Notes: generated by a model not told the origin, from the letters alone. 64,000 nt of DNA from Homarus americanus (GCF_018991925.1 NW_024753828.1:616859-680858), one strand, 5' to 3'. Counted from the first letter of the stretch, positions 20,991 to 31,354 are shown. A program made the numbers and translations.

Positions 20991-22171
20991 CTCTGGGATG
21001 TCTTCCTCTGACTGCCTGGAATGGTAAATTTCATGAGATTAATGTGAACAAGTTGTGAATCTTTTTTGCGATCAGGAGTATGGACTATATAGTTGAGGGG
21101 AGATAGTTTATTAGCATTGATTTGAAAGTTTTGATGGAACCGTTCCAAGCAACCTTGGGACGGTGGGTGGTAAGCCGAAGATGTACAATGGTCCACACTG
21201 GGGTCTTTCATCACCTGTTTGAACAAAGATGGATCAGATTGTTGGGCTTTAATGAGCTCATCCTTACTAATGGTCTTATTGTACAGATCTTCTGTGGGTA
21301 GGAAGATATTGGAGGTGGTTTTAGATGAAGAGGGCCCATTTCGCACACTCTGTGACCGGGTGACAGCACAAGATGGGAAAAGGTGAGGAGTAGTTTCTTC
21401 AAGGTCAGTGGTGGAGTTGACAGGTAAGGGAGAGTCGACTGTCTTTATGTTGGGAACCCCTAGATCTCCTACCAAGTCATTACCCAATAATAAATGAATG
21501 CCGCTCACAGGCATTGGATCTTTCCTAATGGCTATTTGCACTTCCCCAGTAATCAAGGGACATTGGAGGTGCACTTTAGCTAAGGGATAGGAAGAATGGG
21601 ATGAGAGATCTGAAATTAGAACACTCTCATTAGTAAATGCGGTAGATATATCAGGAATGACGTTAAACATGAGGATAGATTGTGCTGCGCCCGTATCACG
21701 TAGTATACGAATAGGGAAAGAACGAGACCCCTCTATGATTGAAATTTTTCCCTCATAGGAGAATGAAGAGAAGAGATCCTGATGGGGCCTTTCCACATTG
21801 GTGGTTGCTATTGGTTTGAATTTGGGATCCAGGGAACTACTTTTAGAAGTTCGATACTTTGGGTGTTTACAAGACTGGATCGTATGGCCTGGTTTTTTAC
21901 AGTAAGAACAATAAAACTTGGTTGCATCAGGGGGGGTAGGTGTGGGACCTTTCGACCTACCACTCACGTCCCCAAGGTTATCAGCAGAGGAGGACCTAAC
22001 ATGTCGGAAAGTACCACGTTCCCTACGGCACAGTGACTCCACCAGCAAGGCGTACTCATCAGCCAGCTCAGCCGCACGTCCTGAATTAACCTCTCCACGC
22101 TCCTCCACATGCTTCAAGATGTGAAATGGTATCTTGTTCTTCCACTCCTCCAGGACTACCAAGTTTAACAA
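20921..22171 (-). pseudogene. Gypsy gag knuckle, protease and integrase remnant in one frame
   Basis: One open frame of 416 codons. Residues 1-60 resemble the end of gag (LADEYALLVES). A zinc knuckle CSYCKKPGHTIQSC lies at about 88-101. A retropepsin-like domain follows, with RILRDTGAAQSIL (catalytic DTGA near 159-162) and HLLLGNDLVGD. Next come DELIKAQQSDPSLFKQ (the usual lead-in to integrase), an abrupt join to AYHPPSQGCLERFHQ (integrase block with its catalytic Glu), and SPLNYIVHTPDRKKDSQLVH (integrase C-terminal GPY/F-like module). The HHCC finger and both catalytic Asp blocks are deleted. The gag N-terminus is missing. The frame then runs toward the RT spacer, placing integrase upstream of RT. 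Confidence 0.82.
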
Positions 22172-22319
22172 ATCCTGAGGTGGCCATTAAGAAAACCTAG
22201 ATAAATTAATTAATGGTCAAAAGATAAGATAAGTGGATTACCCTAGAAAATATCATGGCAGTGGATAACCAGAAAGTCCCGGAAACTACCCAAGTTATAC
22301 CTAGGGAAATTACACTTAT

Positions 22320-23405
22320 GAATATTGTTCTTCTGAGAAGATCCTTAGATAAGGATAAGAGACTTGAAAGAGGAAGGGCGTATTACGGCATTAATATAAA
22401 GATCCGGATTAACAAACCTTAGATACTTGAAACAGGAAGGGCGTATTATGGCATTTATATAAAGATCCGGATTAACAACCCTTGAGTAAACAGGAAGAGC
22501 GTATTACGGCATTAATATAAAGATCCGGATTAACAACCCTGAGATACTTGAAAGAGGAAGGGCGTATTTCGGCATTTATATAAAGATCCGGATTAACAAC
22601 CCTGAGATACTTGAAAGAGGAAGGGCTTATTACGGCATTAATATAAAGATCCGGATTAACAACCCTGAGATACTTGAAAGAGGAAGGGCGTATTACGGCA
22701 TTTTATATAAAGATCCGGATTAACAACCCTGACATACTTGAAACAGGAAGGGCGTATTACGGCATTATATAAAGATCCGGATTAACAACCCAGAGTAAAA
22801 GAGGAAGGGCGTATTACGGCATTTATATAAAGATCTGGATTAACAACCCTGAGTAAAGAGGAAGGGCGTATTACGGCATTAATATAAAGATCCGGATTAA
22901 CAACCTTGAGATACTTGAAAGAGGAAGGGCGTATTACGGCATTAATATAAAGATCCGGATTAACAACCCTGAGATACTTGAAAGAGGAAGGGCGTATTAC
23001 GGCATTAATATAAAGATCCGGATTAACAACCCTGAGATACTTGAAACAGAGAAGAAGGCGTATTACGGCATTAATATAAAGATCCGATTAACAACCCTTG
23101 AGTAAGAGGAAGGGCGTATTACGGCATTAATATAAAGATCCGGATTAACAACCCTGAGATACTTGAAACAGGAAGGGCGTATTACGGCATTAATATAAAG
23201 ATCCGGATTAACAACCCTGAGTAAACAGGAAGGGCGTATTACGGCATTAATATAAAGATCCGGATTAACAACCCTTAGATACTTGAAAGAGGAAGGGCGT
23301 ATTACGGCATTTATATAAAGATCCGGATTAACAACCCTGAGATACTTGAAAGAGGAAGGGCGTATTACGGCATTAATATAAATATCCGGATTAACAACCC
23401 TTGAG
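22320..23405 (-). repeat. 63-bp tandem repeat in the gypsy leader
   Basis: About 17 units built on GGAAGGGCGTATTACGGCAT and AAAGATCCGGATTAACAACC, with GAGATACTTGAAA present in most units and lacking in shorter 50-53 bp ones. 63 bp is 21 codons, so a repetitive minus-strand frame with PDLYINAVIRPSS results; this is an artefact. A degraded unit remains at 23549-23573. The array fills the region where leader and gag N-terminus would be. Confidence 0.92.
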
Positions 23406-23813
23406 TTTGGTATGATTGACCCCGAATGAGATAATGAGAAGAACAATAATGGAGGCTTTATAATTATGGGGTCCTGGTAGAGCGGGGCGTCCCAAGATAT
23501 CACTTCACCCTAAACTAGGGACTATGGAACAGCCTACTCTGGAGTGAGGGTACGGCATTAAACAGATCCGGATTCTTCCCTACACTCGATAAGACTTACT
23601 ACACGACTGCCACGTGTAATAACAGGTAAGCCTTATGACACTTCGAACCTAATATCCTACGTCTGTCACTCTTCCTGTACGATAATACCAATATATGCAC
23701 ACACATATGAAGGAAACTTTAAACCACCGTAAAGCAATTGTGAACAGAAGTGACTGGGAGGAATAATTAACAATGAGTAACAAGGGAGGAAGGAATATGG
23801 CACTTAAGGTCAT

Positions 23814-23831
23814 GTCCTGTCACGGTCGCCA
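23814..23831 (-). promoter_or_regulatory. Primer-binding site of gypsy element
   Basis: On the minus strand TGGCGACCGTGACAGGAC begins two bases after the 5' LTR and opens with TGG as a tRNA-CCA complement should. The primer tRNA was not identified with certainty. Confidence 0.6.
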
Positions 23832-23833
23832 TT

Positions 23834-24473
23834 TGTTACGAGTTGGGGATTTAGAATATAGTTAAAAGTCTACCCAGATCCCAACAGGCAACAAAAAAAA
23901 ACAAACAAAGACAATCGGACTATAAAAGGGTAGACAAAGTATGCGAGTTTTTGTTGTGTATAATAAAGTACCATAAATCCCTTAACAAAATATTCAGCTT
24001 ATAAATTACCCTTAACCATACTTAACCTAAACATTAACAGTATATACATATTTGTACAACATAAAACAATCGTGAAGCAAGTGGACGCGGGGAGGCAATA
24101 TAAGATAACAAATACTTAAGTGCGGAGCTGAGATGGCTGGCTGAGATGGCTGACGAGTAAGGCTGAGTATTGTAGAAGACGGTAGGTAGTCACTGTGCCG
24201 TAGGTTTCCAGGATAGGTGATCCTGTGGTCACTTCCCAGAGTGTAGTGAACTCTCCTCGAACTCAGCTGACAAAGAAGACTTGGAGGAAGTGACGCAACA
24301 ACCAGGATATGGAGAAGGGAAACCCCGGAGTGGTAACTAAGACGAGTCATAAGCGTGTCTCGTCCCTAGATGGTGTTGCTCGTGGTGCTGGGTAGGTAGA
24401 TCAAGACAATAGATGGCGTGGTTCGTAGTGCTGGGTAGGTAGATCATGACAATTGGTGGAGGGGTTCGTAACA
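23834..24473 (-). repeat. 5' LTR of the gypsy element
   Basis: 640 bp, starting TGTTACGAG and ending TTCGTAACA, a short terminal inverted repeat with TG...CA ends. It is the better preserved of the pair. Confidence 0.88.
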
Positions 24474-24532
24474 CCTGTAATTGGAAAACGATAATTGTTG
24501 CTCTGCAATCTACATTAAACTTCCAGTGGTAC

Positions 24533-24974
24533 TGTGGGGTATGGGTTGTTTGGGTTCACACTCAGGATGGGATGGAGAAAGGAAACTGCTCTCTGTATAC
24601 ATGTTGTATTGGATGTACAATGCAGCTTGGTGCTGGGAAGTGGCAGCGTGATTACAAGCGTGATGTAGAGAGAGCTGGTTGGTGAGCATGCTCAGAGGAG
24701 GACCAGCTTGTGGGTCGCCATGCTCGCCGGCGGGAGCGAGGGCCGCCAGGCAGCGGCGGAGGAGGTGGTGTAGCTTGCTGCGGCTGTAGCTAGAAGAAGA
24801 GAGAGGGCACCACGAGGTCAGGTCTTAAATAGCGGAGGTAGGCGTGGCTTAGTAGTTGACCTTAGGTGATGTATGGCGGCGCTGGTTGACTCAGACCACG
24901 AGGCATACACTGGGGAATTCACGGGGTCGGCTACTCAGCGACAAACAGCGTTTGTAGGGGAGAAATCCACTACA
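24533..24974 (-). repeat. LTR copy 1 of the tandem element
   Basis: TGTGGGGTATGGG ... AATCCACTACA, 442 bp. TCTTAAATAG near 24830 is a possible TATA-like element on the plus strand, though the element's own transcription direction is inferred as minus from PBS and PPT placement. Confidence 0.82.
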
Positions 24975-25673
24975 ATACTCCCTCCTTCCCTGCAGGCGGT
25001 GTAGGAGACTTGTTGTCTGCAGGGTTGCATGCCACATGTGAGCCATAACGGCGATGGCGTGGATGAGCCGGTCGCTAGAGGAGACAACTGTCTAGATACA
25101 CAATATCTGTGGGAGTAGAGAGGGAGAAAAAGGGTGTGTGGAGGCAATGAATGTTGTGCTTCCATCACGGCAGGTACAGAGTCGTCAGATGCGCCTGCTG
25201 GGATGTGTGGGCCTGGGTCAGGAGCAGGGGCTGCTTCAGCAGAAGGGGATGAGGGCTCGTGACAGCAGCTGGGTCCACGACAGCAGCAGGGTGCAGGACA
25301 GTAGCAGGGAGTACCTGAGGGAGAAAAGAGGGGTGTGTGGGTCCGCACTCAGGCGCATGGGCCGCGTCGGGAGCAGGGGCTGCATCAGGAGGAGCGGCAG
25401 GGAGTACTGCTGGGCCGGGGGCGGCGTCTGAGGCAGGACAGGTGTGCTGGGGTCGGTAGGACGTGGTGCTTGGGGCAGGAAGAGGAGCTGGTGTCTGCTT
25501 AGAGAAGCAGTGCTGCTCTAGGGTGTCTAACCTGCAGTTTAGAGACAGTAGCTGTAGAGCCGATGAGAGCTGCTTCTGGGTGGATAAGCCAATCTTCCAT
25601 GTTGCTTGAAGACTGGGAGCGTGATCTGTTTCTCCTCCATCCTGTGTGAGTGCGAATCTCCGGGGTCACCATT
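24975..25673 (-). other. Internal segment 1 of the tandem element
   Basis: About 699 bp. On the minus strand, after the PBS, one frame reads QLSSALQLLSLNCRLDTLEQ (heptad-like), then a Pro/Ala-rich stretch. No zinc knuckle or enzyme motif. It differs from segment 2 at only about 2 percent of positions, including a 3-bp indel near 25363. Confidence 0.6.
25649..25672 (-). promoter_or_regulatory. Primer-binding site, tRNA-Trp-like
   Basis: Minus strand TGGTGACCCCGGAGATTCGC. The first ten bases, and GATTCG after a short mismatch, complement the 3' end of eukaryotic tRNA-Trp (the primer also used by avian retroviruses). The copy at 26794-26817 is mutated (GTCCCCA instead of GTCACCA). Confidence 0.5.
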
Positions 25674-26121
25674 TGTGGGTTACGGGATGTTTGGTGTTCA
25701 CTCAGGATGGGATGGAGAAAGGAAACTCACACTGTGCTCTCGGTATACATGTTGTATTGGATGTACAATGCAGCTTGGTGCTGGGAAGTGGCAGCGTGGT
25801 TACAAGCGTGATGTAGAGAGAGCTGGTTGGTGAGGATGCTCAGAGGAGGACCAGCTTGTGGGTCGCCATGCTCGCCGGCGGGAGCGAGGGCCGCCAGGCA
25901 GCGGCGGAGGAGGTGGTGTAGCTTGCTGCGGCTGTAGCTAGAAGAAGAGAGAGGGCACCACGAGGTCAGGTCTTAAATAGCAGAGGTAGGCGTGGCTTAG
26001 TAGTTGACCTCCGTGATGTATGGCAGCGCTGGTTGACCCAGACCACGAGGCATACACTGGGGAATTCACGGGGTCGGCTACTCAGCGACAAACAGCGTTT
26101 GTAGGGGAGAAATCCACTACA
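25674..26121 (-). repeat. LTR copy 2 of the tandem element
   Basis: TGTGGGTTACGGG ... AATCCACTACA, 448 bp, nearly identical to copies 1 and 3. Confidence 0.85.
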
Positions 26122-26818
26122 ATACTCCCTCCTTCCCTCCAGGCGGTGTAGGAGACTTGTTGTCTGCAGGGTTGCATGCCACATGTGAGCCATAACGGCG
26201 ATGGCGTGGATGAGCCGGTCGCTAGAGGAGACAACTGTCTAGATACACAATATCTGTGGGAGTAGAGAGGGAGAAAAAGGGTGTGTGGAGGCGATGAATG
26301 TTGTGCTTCCATCACGGCAGGTACAGAGTCGTCAGATGTGCCTGCTGGGGTGTGTGGGCCTGGGTCAGGAGCAGGGGCTGCGTCAGCAGAAGCGGATGAG
26401 GGCTCGTGACAGCAGCTGGGTCCACGACAGCAGCAGGGTGCAGGACAGTAGCAGGGAGTACCTGAGGGAGAAAAGAGGGGTGTGTGGGTCCGCACTCAGG
26501 CGCATGGGCCGCGGGAGCAGGGGCTGCATCAGGAGGAGCGGCAGGGAGTACTGCTGGGCCGGGGGCGGCGTCTGAGGCAGGACGGGTGTGCTGGGGTCGG
26601 TAGGACGTGGTGCTTGGGGCAGGAAGAGGAGCTGGTGTCTGCTTAGAGAAGCAGTGCTGCTCTATGGTGTCTAACCTGCGGTTTAGAGACAGTAGCTGTA
26701 GAGCCGATGAGAGCTGCTTCTGGGTGGATAAGCCAGTCTTCCATGTTGCTTGAAGACTGGGAGCGTGATCTGTTTCTCCTCCATCCTGTGTGAGTGCGAA
26801 TCTCCGGGGGTCCCCATT
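26122..26818 (-). other. Internal segment 2 of the tandem element
   Basis: Nearly identical repeat of 24975-25673, with the same polypurine tract and a damaged PBS. It is non-coding apart from the same Pro/Ala-rich frame. Confidence 0.6.
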
Positions 26819-27750
26819 TGTGGGTTACGGGATGTTTGGTGTTCACTCAGGATGGGATGGAGAAAGGAAACTCACAATGTGCTCTCGGTATACATGTTGT
26901 ATTGGATGTACAATGCAGCTTGGTGCTGGGAAGTGGCAGCGTGGTTACAAGCGGTACAGTTTTGGTGCCCCTATTATAGAATGGATATAAATTCACTAGA
27001 GTCGGTGCAGCGAAGAATGACAAAAATGATTCCGGGACTTAGAAACCTTCCATATCAGGATAGGTTAAAGAAACTTAACTTGCATTCCCTAGAAAGACGA
27101 AGAGTGCAGGGAGATATGATAGAAGTATTTAAGTGGGTGAAAGGAATCAATAAAGGGGATATAGATAAAGTTCTTATAATATCCGAGCAGGATAGGACTC
27201 GGAGCAACGGATTCAAGTTGGATAAGTTTAGGTTTAGGAGGGAGATAGGAAGAAACTGGTTCACAAATAGGGTGGTGGACGAGTGGAACAAGCTTAGCAA
27301 CTTTGTAGTAAGTGCTGGAACCCTGGAAAGTTTCAAAAGGAGGCTAGATAGATTCATGGATGATAGAGAGTGGTAGTAACTCTCGACAGGAGCTGCCATG
27401 CACAGGCCAACCGGCCTATTGCAGACTCCTTATTTTCTTATGTAGAGAGAGCTGGTTGGTGAGGATGCTCAGAGGAGGACCAGCTTGTGGGTCGCCATGC
27501 TCGCCGGCGGGAGCGAGAGCCGCCAGGCAGCGGCGGAGGAGGTGGTGTAGCTTGCTGTGGCTGTAGCTAGAAGAAGAGAGAGGGCACCACGAGGTCAGGT
27601 CTTAAATAGCAGAGGAAGGCGTGGCTTAGTAGTTGACCTCCGTGATGTATGGCGGCGCTGGTTGACCCAGACCACGAGGCATACACTGGGGAATTCACGG
27701 GGTCGGTTACTCAGCGACAAACAGCGTTTGTAGGGGAGAAATCCACTACA
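26819..27750 (-). repeat. LTR copy 3, interrupted by a LINE fragment
   Basis: Same termini as copies 1 and 2. The interior is split at GTGGTTACAAGCG (26953) by 26954-27439 and resumes TGTAGAGAGAGCTGG. Confidence 0.85.
26954..27439 (+). pseudogene. 5'-truncated CR1/L2-like LINE, RT C-terminal end
   Basis: Plus-strand frame from about 26955 to a stop at 27376 encodes the extreme C-terminus of LINE ORF2: VQFWCPYYRMDINSLE, QRRMTKMIPGLRNLPYQDRL, LNLHSLERRRVQGDMIEVFK and NRVVDEWNKLSNFVV. It is very close to 44212-44667, so it belongs to the same family. The 3' UTR ends in TTTTCTTATG, fitting a TTCTTATG-type tail. Insertion removed a few LTR bases and left no obvious target duplication. Confidence 0.85.
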
Positions 27751-29790
27751 GTACTATTATGTCCCAGGTTCGATCCCAAGTGAGAAGGGTGTTTTCCAGT
27801 GTGATTACCAAACGATCCTAGCTAGGTTTTCATCAGATCCTCGAGTTTCCTCCTGCACTAACATTGGACAAAGAAGGTAGGAAAAATGAGAGAGCAGACA
27901 GATCGCCCGAACAGCTAGTAAGTTAACAAATAGTGAAACTGATAAGATAAAAATTTAAAACAAATTGCTGAATTGTTTACGAAAAACATATCACTTAAAA
28001 ACGTTTATTTCTAAGACTTGATTGACGTATGTCTATTTGTGAACGATAACTGAGAATAAAATTTTTTCATGCAATTTTATAAGCTTCACTTGGTATATAA
28101 ATAGGGGTCAATTATCTTCCTGTGGCATTGTGAACGTCAGGGTGGGCGGGAAATGTAAATTTCCTTCAACCGGACCACAATGTTCGTTATCACTGACTTC
28201 CATTTTTCTCGATACGATAAATAGCTATCGGTTAGTTTTCTTTTGAATTATATTCGAGTTTGTATTACTGTCTGATTAATAAATAGCTGAGGTTTATTGT
28301 AGCCACTGCAGATGCATCTTGCAGATCCTGACGTCAGAGTTGGTGCGATAATATAAGGTCAGTAAATATGACACAAGTAGCCAACTCCATATAAACAACA
28401 CACTAGTGGCAGCAAGGCATACCAAGAGTCAGGGAAAAGGATTCAATGCTATAAAAGGAAAATATTCACAATTTTAAATAAATTGCAGAAATTCCTAATA
28501 TATATCAGATTGCATTAAGTAAATTATGCTTTATGAATGATTATCCATATTAATTTATTTCCTCAAATGAACAGTTATATAAAAATCCAAAGAAAACGAA
28601 CGACTGTCACTTGTTGTTGTGCGCGCCATCTATGAGCGCGGAGAGTGACGCGGGTGTTGGTGAGTCAAGTTGGTCTCAGTTTATTTTTGTTATGGCGGAG
28701 ACCGTTTATGGTGTTGAACAAATGCTCGCAATAGTGATGTTTTAGACATGAATACAGAGTGGACCACAGTGAAATTGTTATAGAAAGCGTTTTTCTAGGT
28801 AAGGTTTCTGTGTGTGTGAAAAGATTTCGTGTAACCAAGTGATATTCATAGAAAATAAAGATGTTGATGAGTCAACCAGGGTTGGGCAGACGATGTTGGA
28901 AAATTATTTTGTAACTTATATTATAATAAACTTCTTACCTCTTGAACTGCCAAGTAGACGCAAATTTTAAAGAAAATCCAGTGTGTTATTCATTTATGTG
29001 GAGGTTAACGATATGTATTATGACCGGAAAGTTCCTTGTAAGGTCGTCGAAAAGTTTCTCGTGTTGAGTGAAAGTGGGAATGGGCGGAGTGACAAGAAGA
29101 GATAAACAATAATAACACAGTGCCCAGGGATAATATAACTTCACAGTTAAATGTTATTAATTATTGTGGTTATGATATCCTGATGATGTCAGTTTAAGGA
29201 AGTGATTGATCTTTGTACAAGTATCTGTGTTACTTATTTTGTTAATATTCTGGAAAAAGGATTCTGGTTAATATTATATTTTCATATGTAATTTTACGTT
29301 CTCTAATCATTTCTGACCTTCTTTTCTTGTGTAAATACTTCAGATATGAAAACAAACCAGAAACTTAACCTAACCGGTAATGTCTTAACCATTTTTTTAA
29401 TTTTCAAAAAGGAAACCTAACCTAGCAAAACTTATCCTTACCTTAGTATCATAACGTCCCATTTTCTGGGAGACAAAAGGATTACTGCATTGTCTATAGG
29501 TTACAGTTTTTTCTAAGAGTGCCATACTGTACTTCACAAAAATATTGGCAATCTTGGAGCAGATGGCCATAACACGTTCAATTTTGTGAAATTTTTCCAC
29601 AAATGTTCTTTGGATGGTAGTAAGTAAAAGTAACAATGCACAGAAACTAATAGAACCAGACTTACCAACCAAAGAAACCTACAGGGTATCCAACCTTACC
29701 TAAGTTCTTAGCCTGGGGGCTATGCCCCTCAGACCCCCCAGGGCCATATAAATCAGAAAGTACTGTACTTACTTTTGGTAATCCAGGATC
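27751..29790. other. Intergenic interval with possible promoter and first exon
   Basis: Holds GGTTCGATCCC (27769-27779), a Pol III B-box-like motif without a convincing A box. TATATAAATAGGGG occurs near 28094. A TGACGTCAG octamer lies near 28330. A CpG-richer patch at 28615-28700 is followed by CTAGGTAAGG (28795-28804), a strong splice-donor match. An open minus frame at 29397-29672 has no recognisable domain. Confidence 0.3.
28615..28798 (+). promoter_or_regulatory. Candidate first non-coding exon / promoter for CLASP
   Basis: A locally CpG-rich patch (GTGCGCGCCATC, GAGCGCGGAGAGTGACGCGG) within AT-rich DNA, on the plus strand upstream of the CLASP exon, ending in TTTTCTAG before GTAAGG. The CLASP exon at 36052 starts with an acceptor and so needs an upstream exon; this is one plausible position. 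Purely inferred. Confidence 0.22.
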
Positions 29791-29799
29791 AAATGGCAG

Positions 29800-30470
29800 T
29801 AAATATTTAGAAGTTGGCAACATCTACTTATATATTGAGCCATAAGAGGGAGAAAGAGAAACAAAATAATTTATTCTATATCTCTTCCGTTGGAAATGTA
29901 TATTTTTCAAGTATTTTAACTGATCAGATTACCAACAATATTACTTGTTCAAAGTGAGCAGGGCATTAAAGTAAAGGGAAAATGTGGGGTAAAATACTAA
30001 AAAAAAGAAAACCCCCACTAAACCTGACATAACATTTTGCAATTTTTAAAAATCCTAAAACTAGAATATTTTTATTTTTATTTATTTTTATCTTATTCAT
30101 GTTACCGGTGTTTAGTAGGTGATGGTGTTGTTTCGGTTTTTAGTATGTGTTGGTGTTGTTTTCAGTGCTCAGATGAGGAGAGATCCATGAACTCAAAAGT
30201 GATTCTTAACATTTGTACAAGTCAGGAAATGTTTGGTAAGGTTTTCAAAGGTTTGTTTGGCGTTTTTTTAAAGTATTTTACCCCACATTTTTCCTCACTA
30301 CTTCAAAGCCCTGGCCACTTTGAGCAACTAATATGTTAAAATACTAAAAAATATATAAATTTCTGACGGAAACATAATAGAGCAAACTATTTAAATTTTT
30401 TCTCTCTCTCCCTATATAAGACGAAGTATATACTGTAAGTAGGCATTGGCAACTTCTAAATATTAACCGA
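29800..30470. repeat. Foldback repeat
   Basis: Two pairs of inverted arms: outer AATATTTAGAAGTTGGCAAC (about 29797) against its complement at about 30448-30470, and inner AATGTGGGGTAAAATACT (about 29981) against the complement AGTATTTTACCCCACATT (about 30271). The whole could form a long imperfect hairpin. No coding. Confidence 0.65.
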
Positions 30471-30587
30471 AATGGCTAAAACCAAAACACGTACTTTGAA
30501 TTTCGTAAATTTTTTCCCACATGCATTATGTTCTTTGGGTGATAGTAAGTAATAAAAACAATGACAAGGCACAGAACTTAATAGAAC

Positions 30588-30640
30588 ATAAGAATGGAGG
30601 AAACTGCAGCGGGCCATTTACACCCAACTGTACTTTACAA
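30588..30640 (-). repeat. LINE 3'-end fragment
   Basis: GAACATAAGAATGGAGGAAA and CTGCAGCGGGCC, then TTTACACCCAAC, repeat the 3' terminal region of the LINE at 44152 with an internal deletion. Confidence 0.65.
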
Positions 30641-30939
30641 CTTATAGGATGCACTCACTTCGGTAGTAGGGAATAATTAGGAAAATTCTTTTGAGTTTAC
30701 TGGCATTCCCAATAACTGACACATATACCCCCTCCTGAAAAGAAGAGACCGTGAAAAGTCGTTGGTTAGTGAGTCATTGATTATCAAAGCAATTAATCCC
30801 AAAAGAACATAACAAATTCAGGGGGTTAGGGACTGGGCACCCCCCCAAAACCTCCCATCTACCCTCGACATATCTCTGTTGTGCACTATTGCAACCAAGA
30901 AAATAAAGCAGACATAAAAAGAAAGCATAAATTTAGACA

Positions 30940-31354
30940 CAGTAAAACCTCGGTAAATCGGATTTTTCTTATTTTTATCTTTATAGTTACTGTACAGTAT
31001 ACACTTTTCTCTTTTGAATAAAGAGAAAACTGTGATTACTTACCTATAACACTTACAGTAAATAACAATCTTCTCGGTGACTAGAGTTGTTGACAACCAG
31101 ACTTTTATGTCTGATTTTCAACCCAGAGGGTTTTGTTTCATATTTTTTAATTGTTGATGTAATATTCTTTTAATAACCTTGTTATGCACTTAAAGACCTT
31201 AGTTGTTGAAATACAGTAATAACATAATAACTGATTTTCTTTTCAACAGTTCAGATAAGCAGTGTTATTCCCCCCTCTATATTCGCTTTTTTCGGACTTT
31301 CGCATTTTTCAGACGGGTCTGCCCCAATCAGTCCGATTTATCGTGGTTCTACTG
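30940..31354. mobile_element. Tigger-type MITE, 415 bp
   Basis: Ends CAGTAAAACCTCGGTAAATC and, at the right, the inverse of CAGTAGAACCACGATAAATC, about 20 of 23 positions matching. A TA follows the right end. No coding. Confidence 0.65.

Larger units (their letters stand above)
18851..24473 (-). mobile_element. Ty3/gypsy LTR retrotransposon, Gmr1-like domain order, defective
   Basis: About 5.6 kb, minus strand. The 5' LTR is 23834-24473, PBS 23814-23831, a leader filled by a 63-bp tandem repeat, gag knuckle plus protease plus integrase remnant 20921-22171, RT plus RNase H about 19430-20990, polypurine tract 19426-19443, and 3' LTR 18851-19425. Integrase remnants precede RT, and RNase H runs almost to the polypurine tract, so no integrase follows it. 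That is the Gmr1-type rather than the usual gypsy order. Frameshifts, a deleted integrase core and a missing gag N-terminus make it non-autonomous. Confidence 0.82.
24533..27750 (-). mobile_element. Non-autonomous LTR element in tandem LTR-int-LTR-int-LTR state
   Basis: Three LTRs (24533-24974, 25674-26121, 26819-27750) separated by two near-identical internal segments of about 700 bp. GTAC stands directly outside both outer LTRs (24529-24532 and 27751-27754), consistent with a 4-bp target duplication. Polypurine-rich GGAAGGAGGGAGTAT (minus) abuts the LTR side of each internal segment. A PBS-like TGGTGACCCCGGAG lies at the other end. No protease, RT or integrase is encoded; the internal segment has only a Pro/Ala-rich possible gag remnant. 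Size and content fit a TRIM- or LARD-like element that would depend on another element's enzymes. Confidence 0.8.

Noticed and set aside
22320..23405. CRISPR-like array of regular repeats
   Set aside because: Units are contiguous without unique spacers, and the context is a eukaryotic retroelement.
22320..23503. Repetitive protein with PDLYINAVIRP motif
   Set aside because: A 63-bp tandem array in the gypsy leader read in frame, not a gene.
24935..26495. Pair of 137-codon Cys/Pro/Ser-rich minus frames
   Set aside because: They are the same frame in two near-identical internal segments crossing the LTR junction; conservation reflects recent duplication, not selection.
27769..27779. B-box-like GGTTCGATCCC suggesting a tRNA or tRNA-derived SINE
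   Set aside because: No A box at proper spacing and no cloverleaf can be drawn; at most a fragment.
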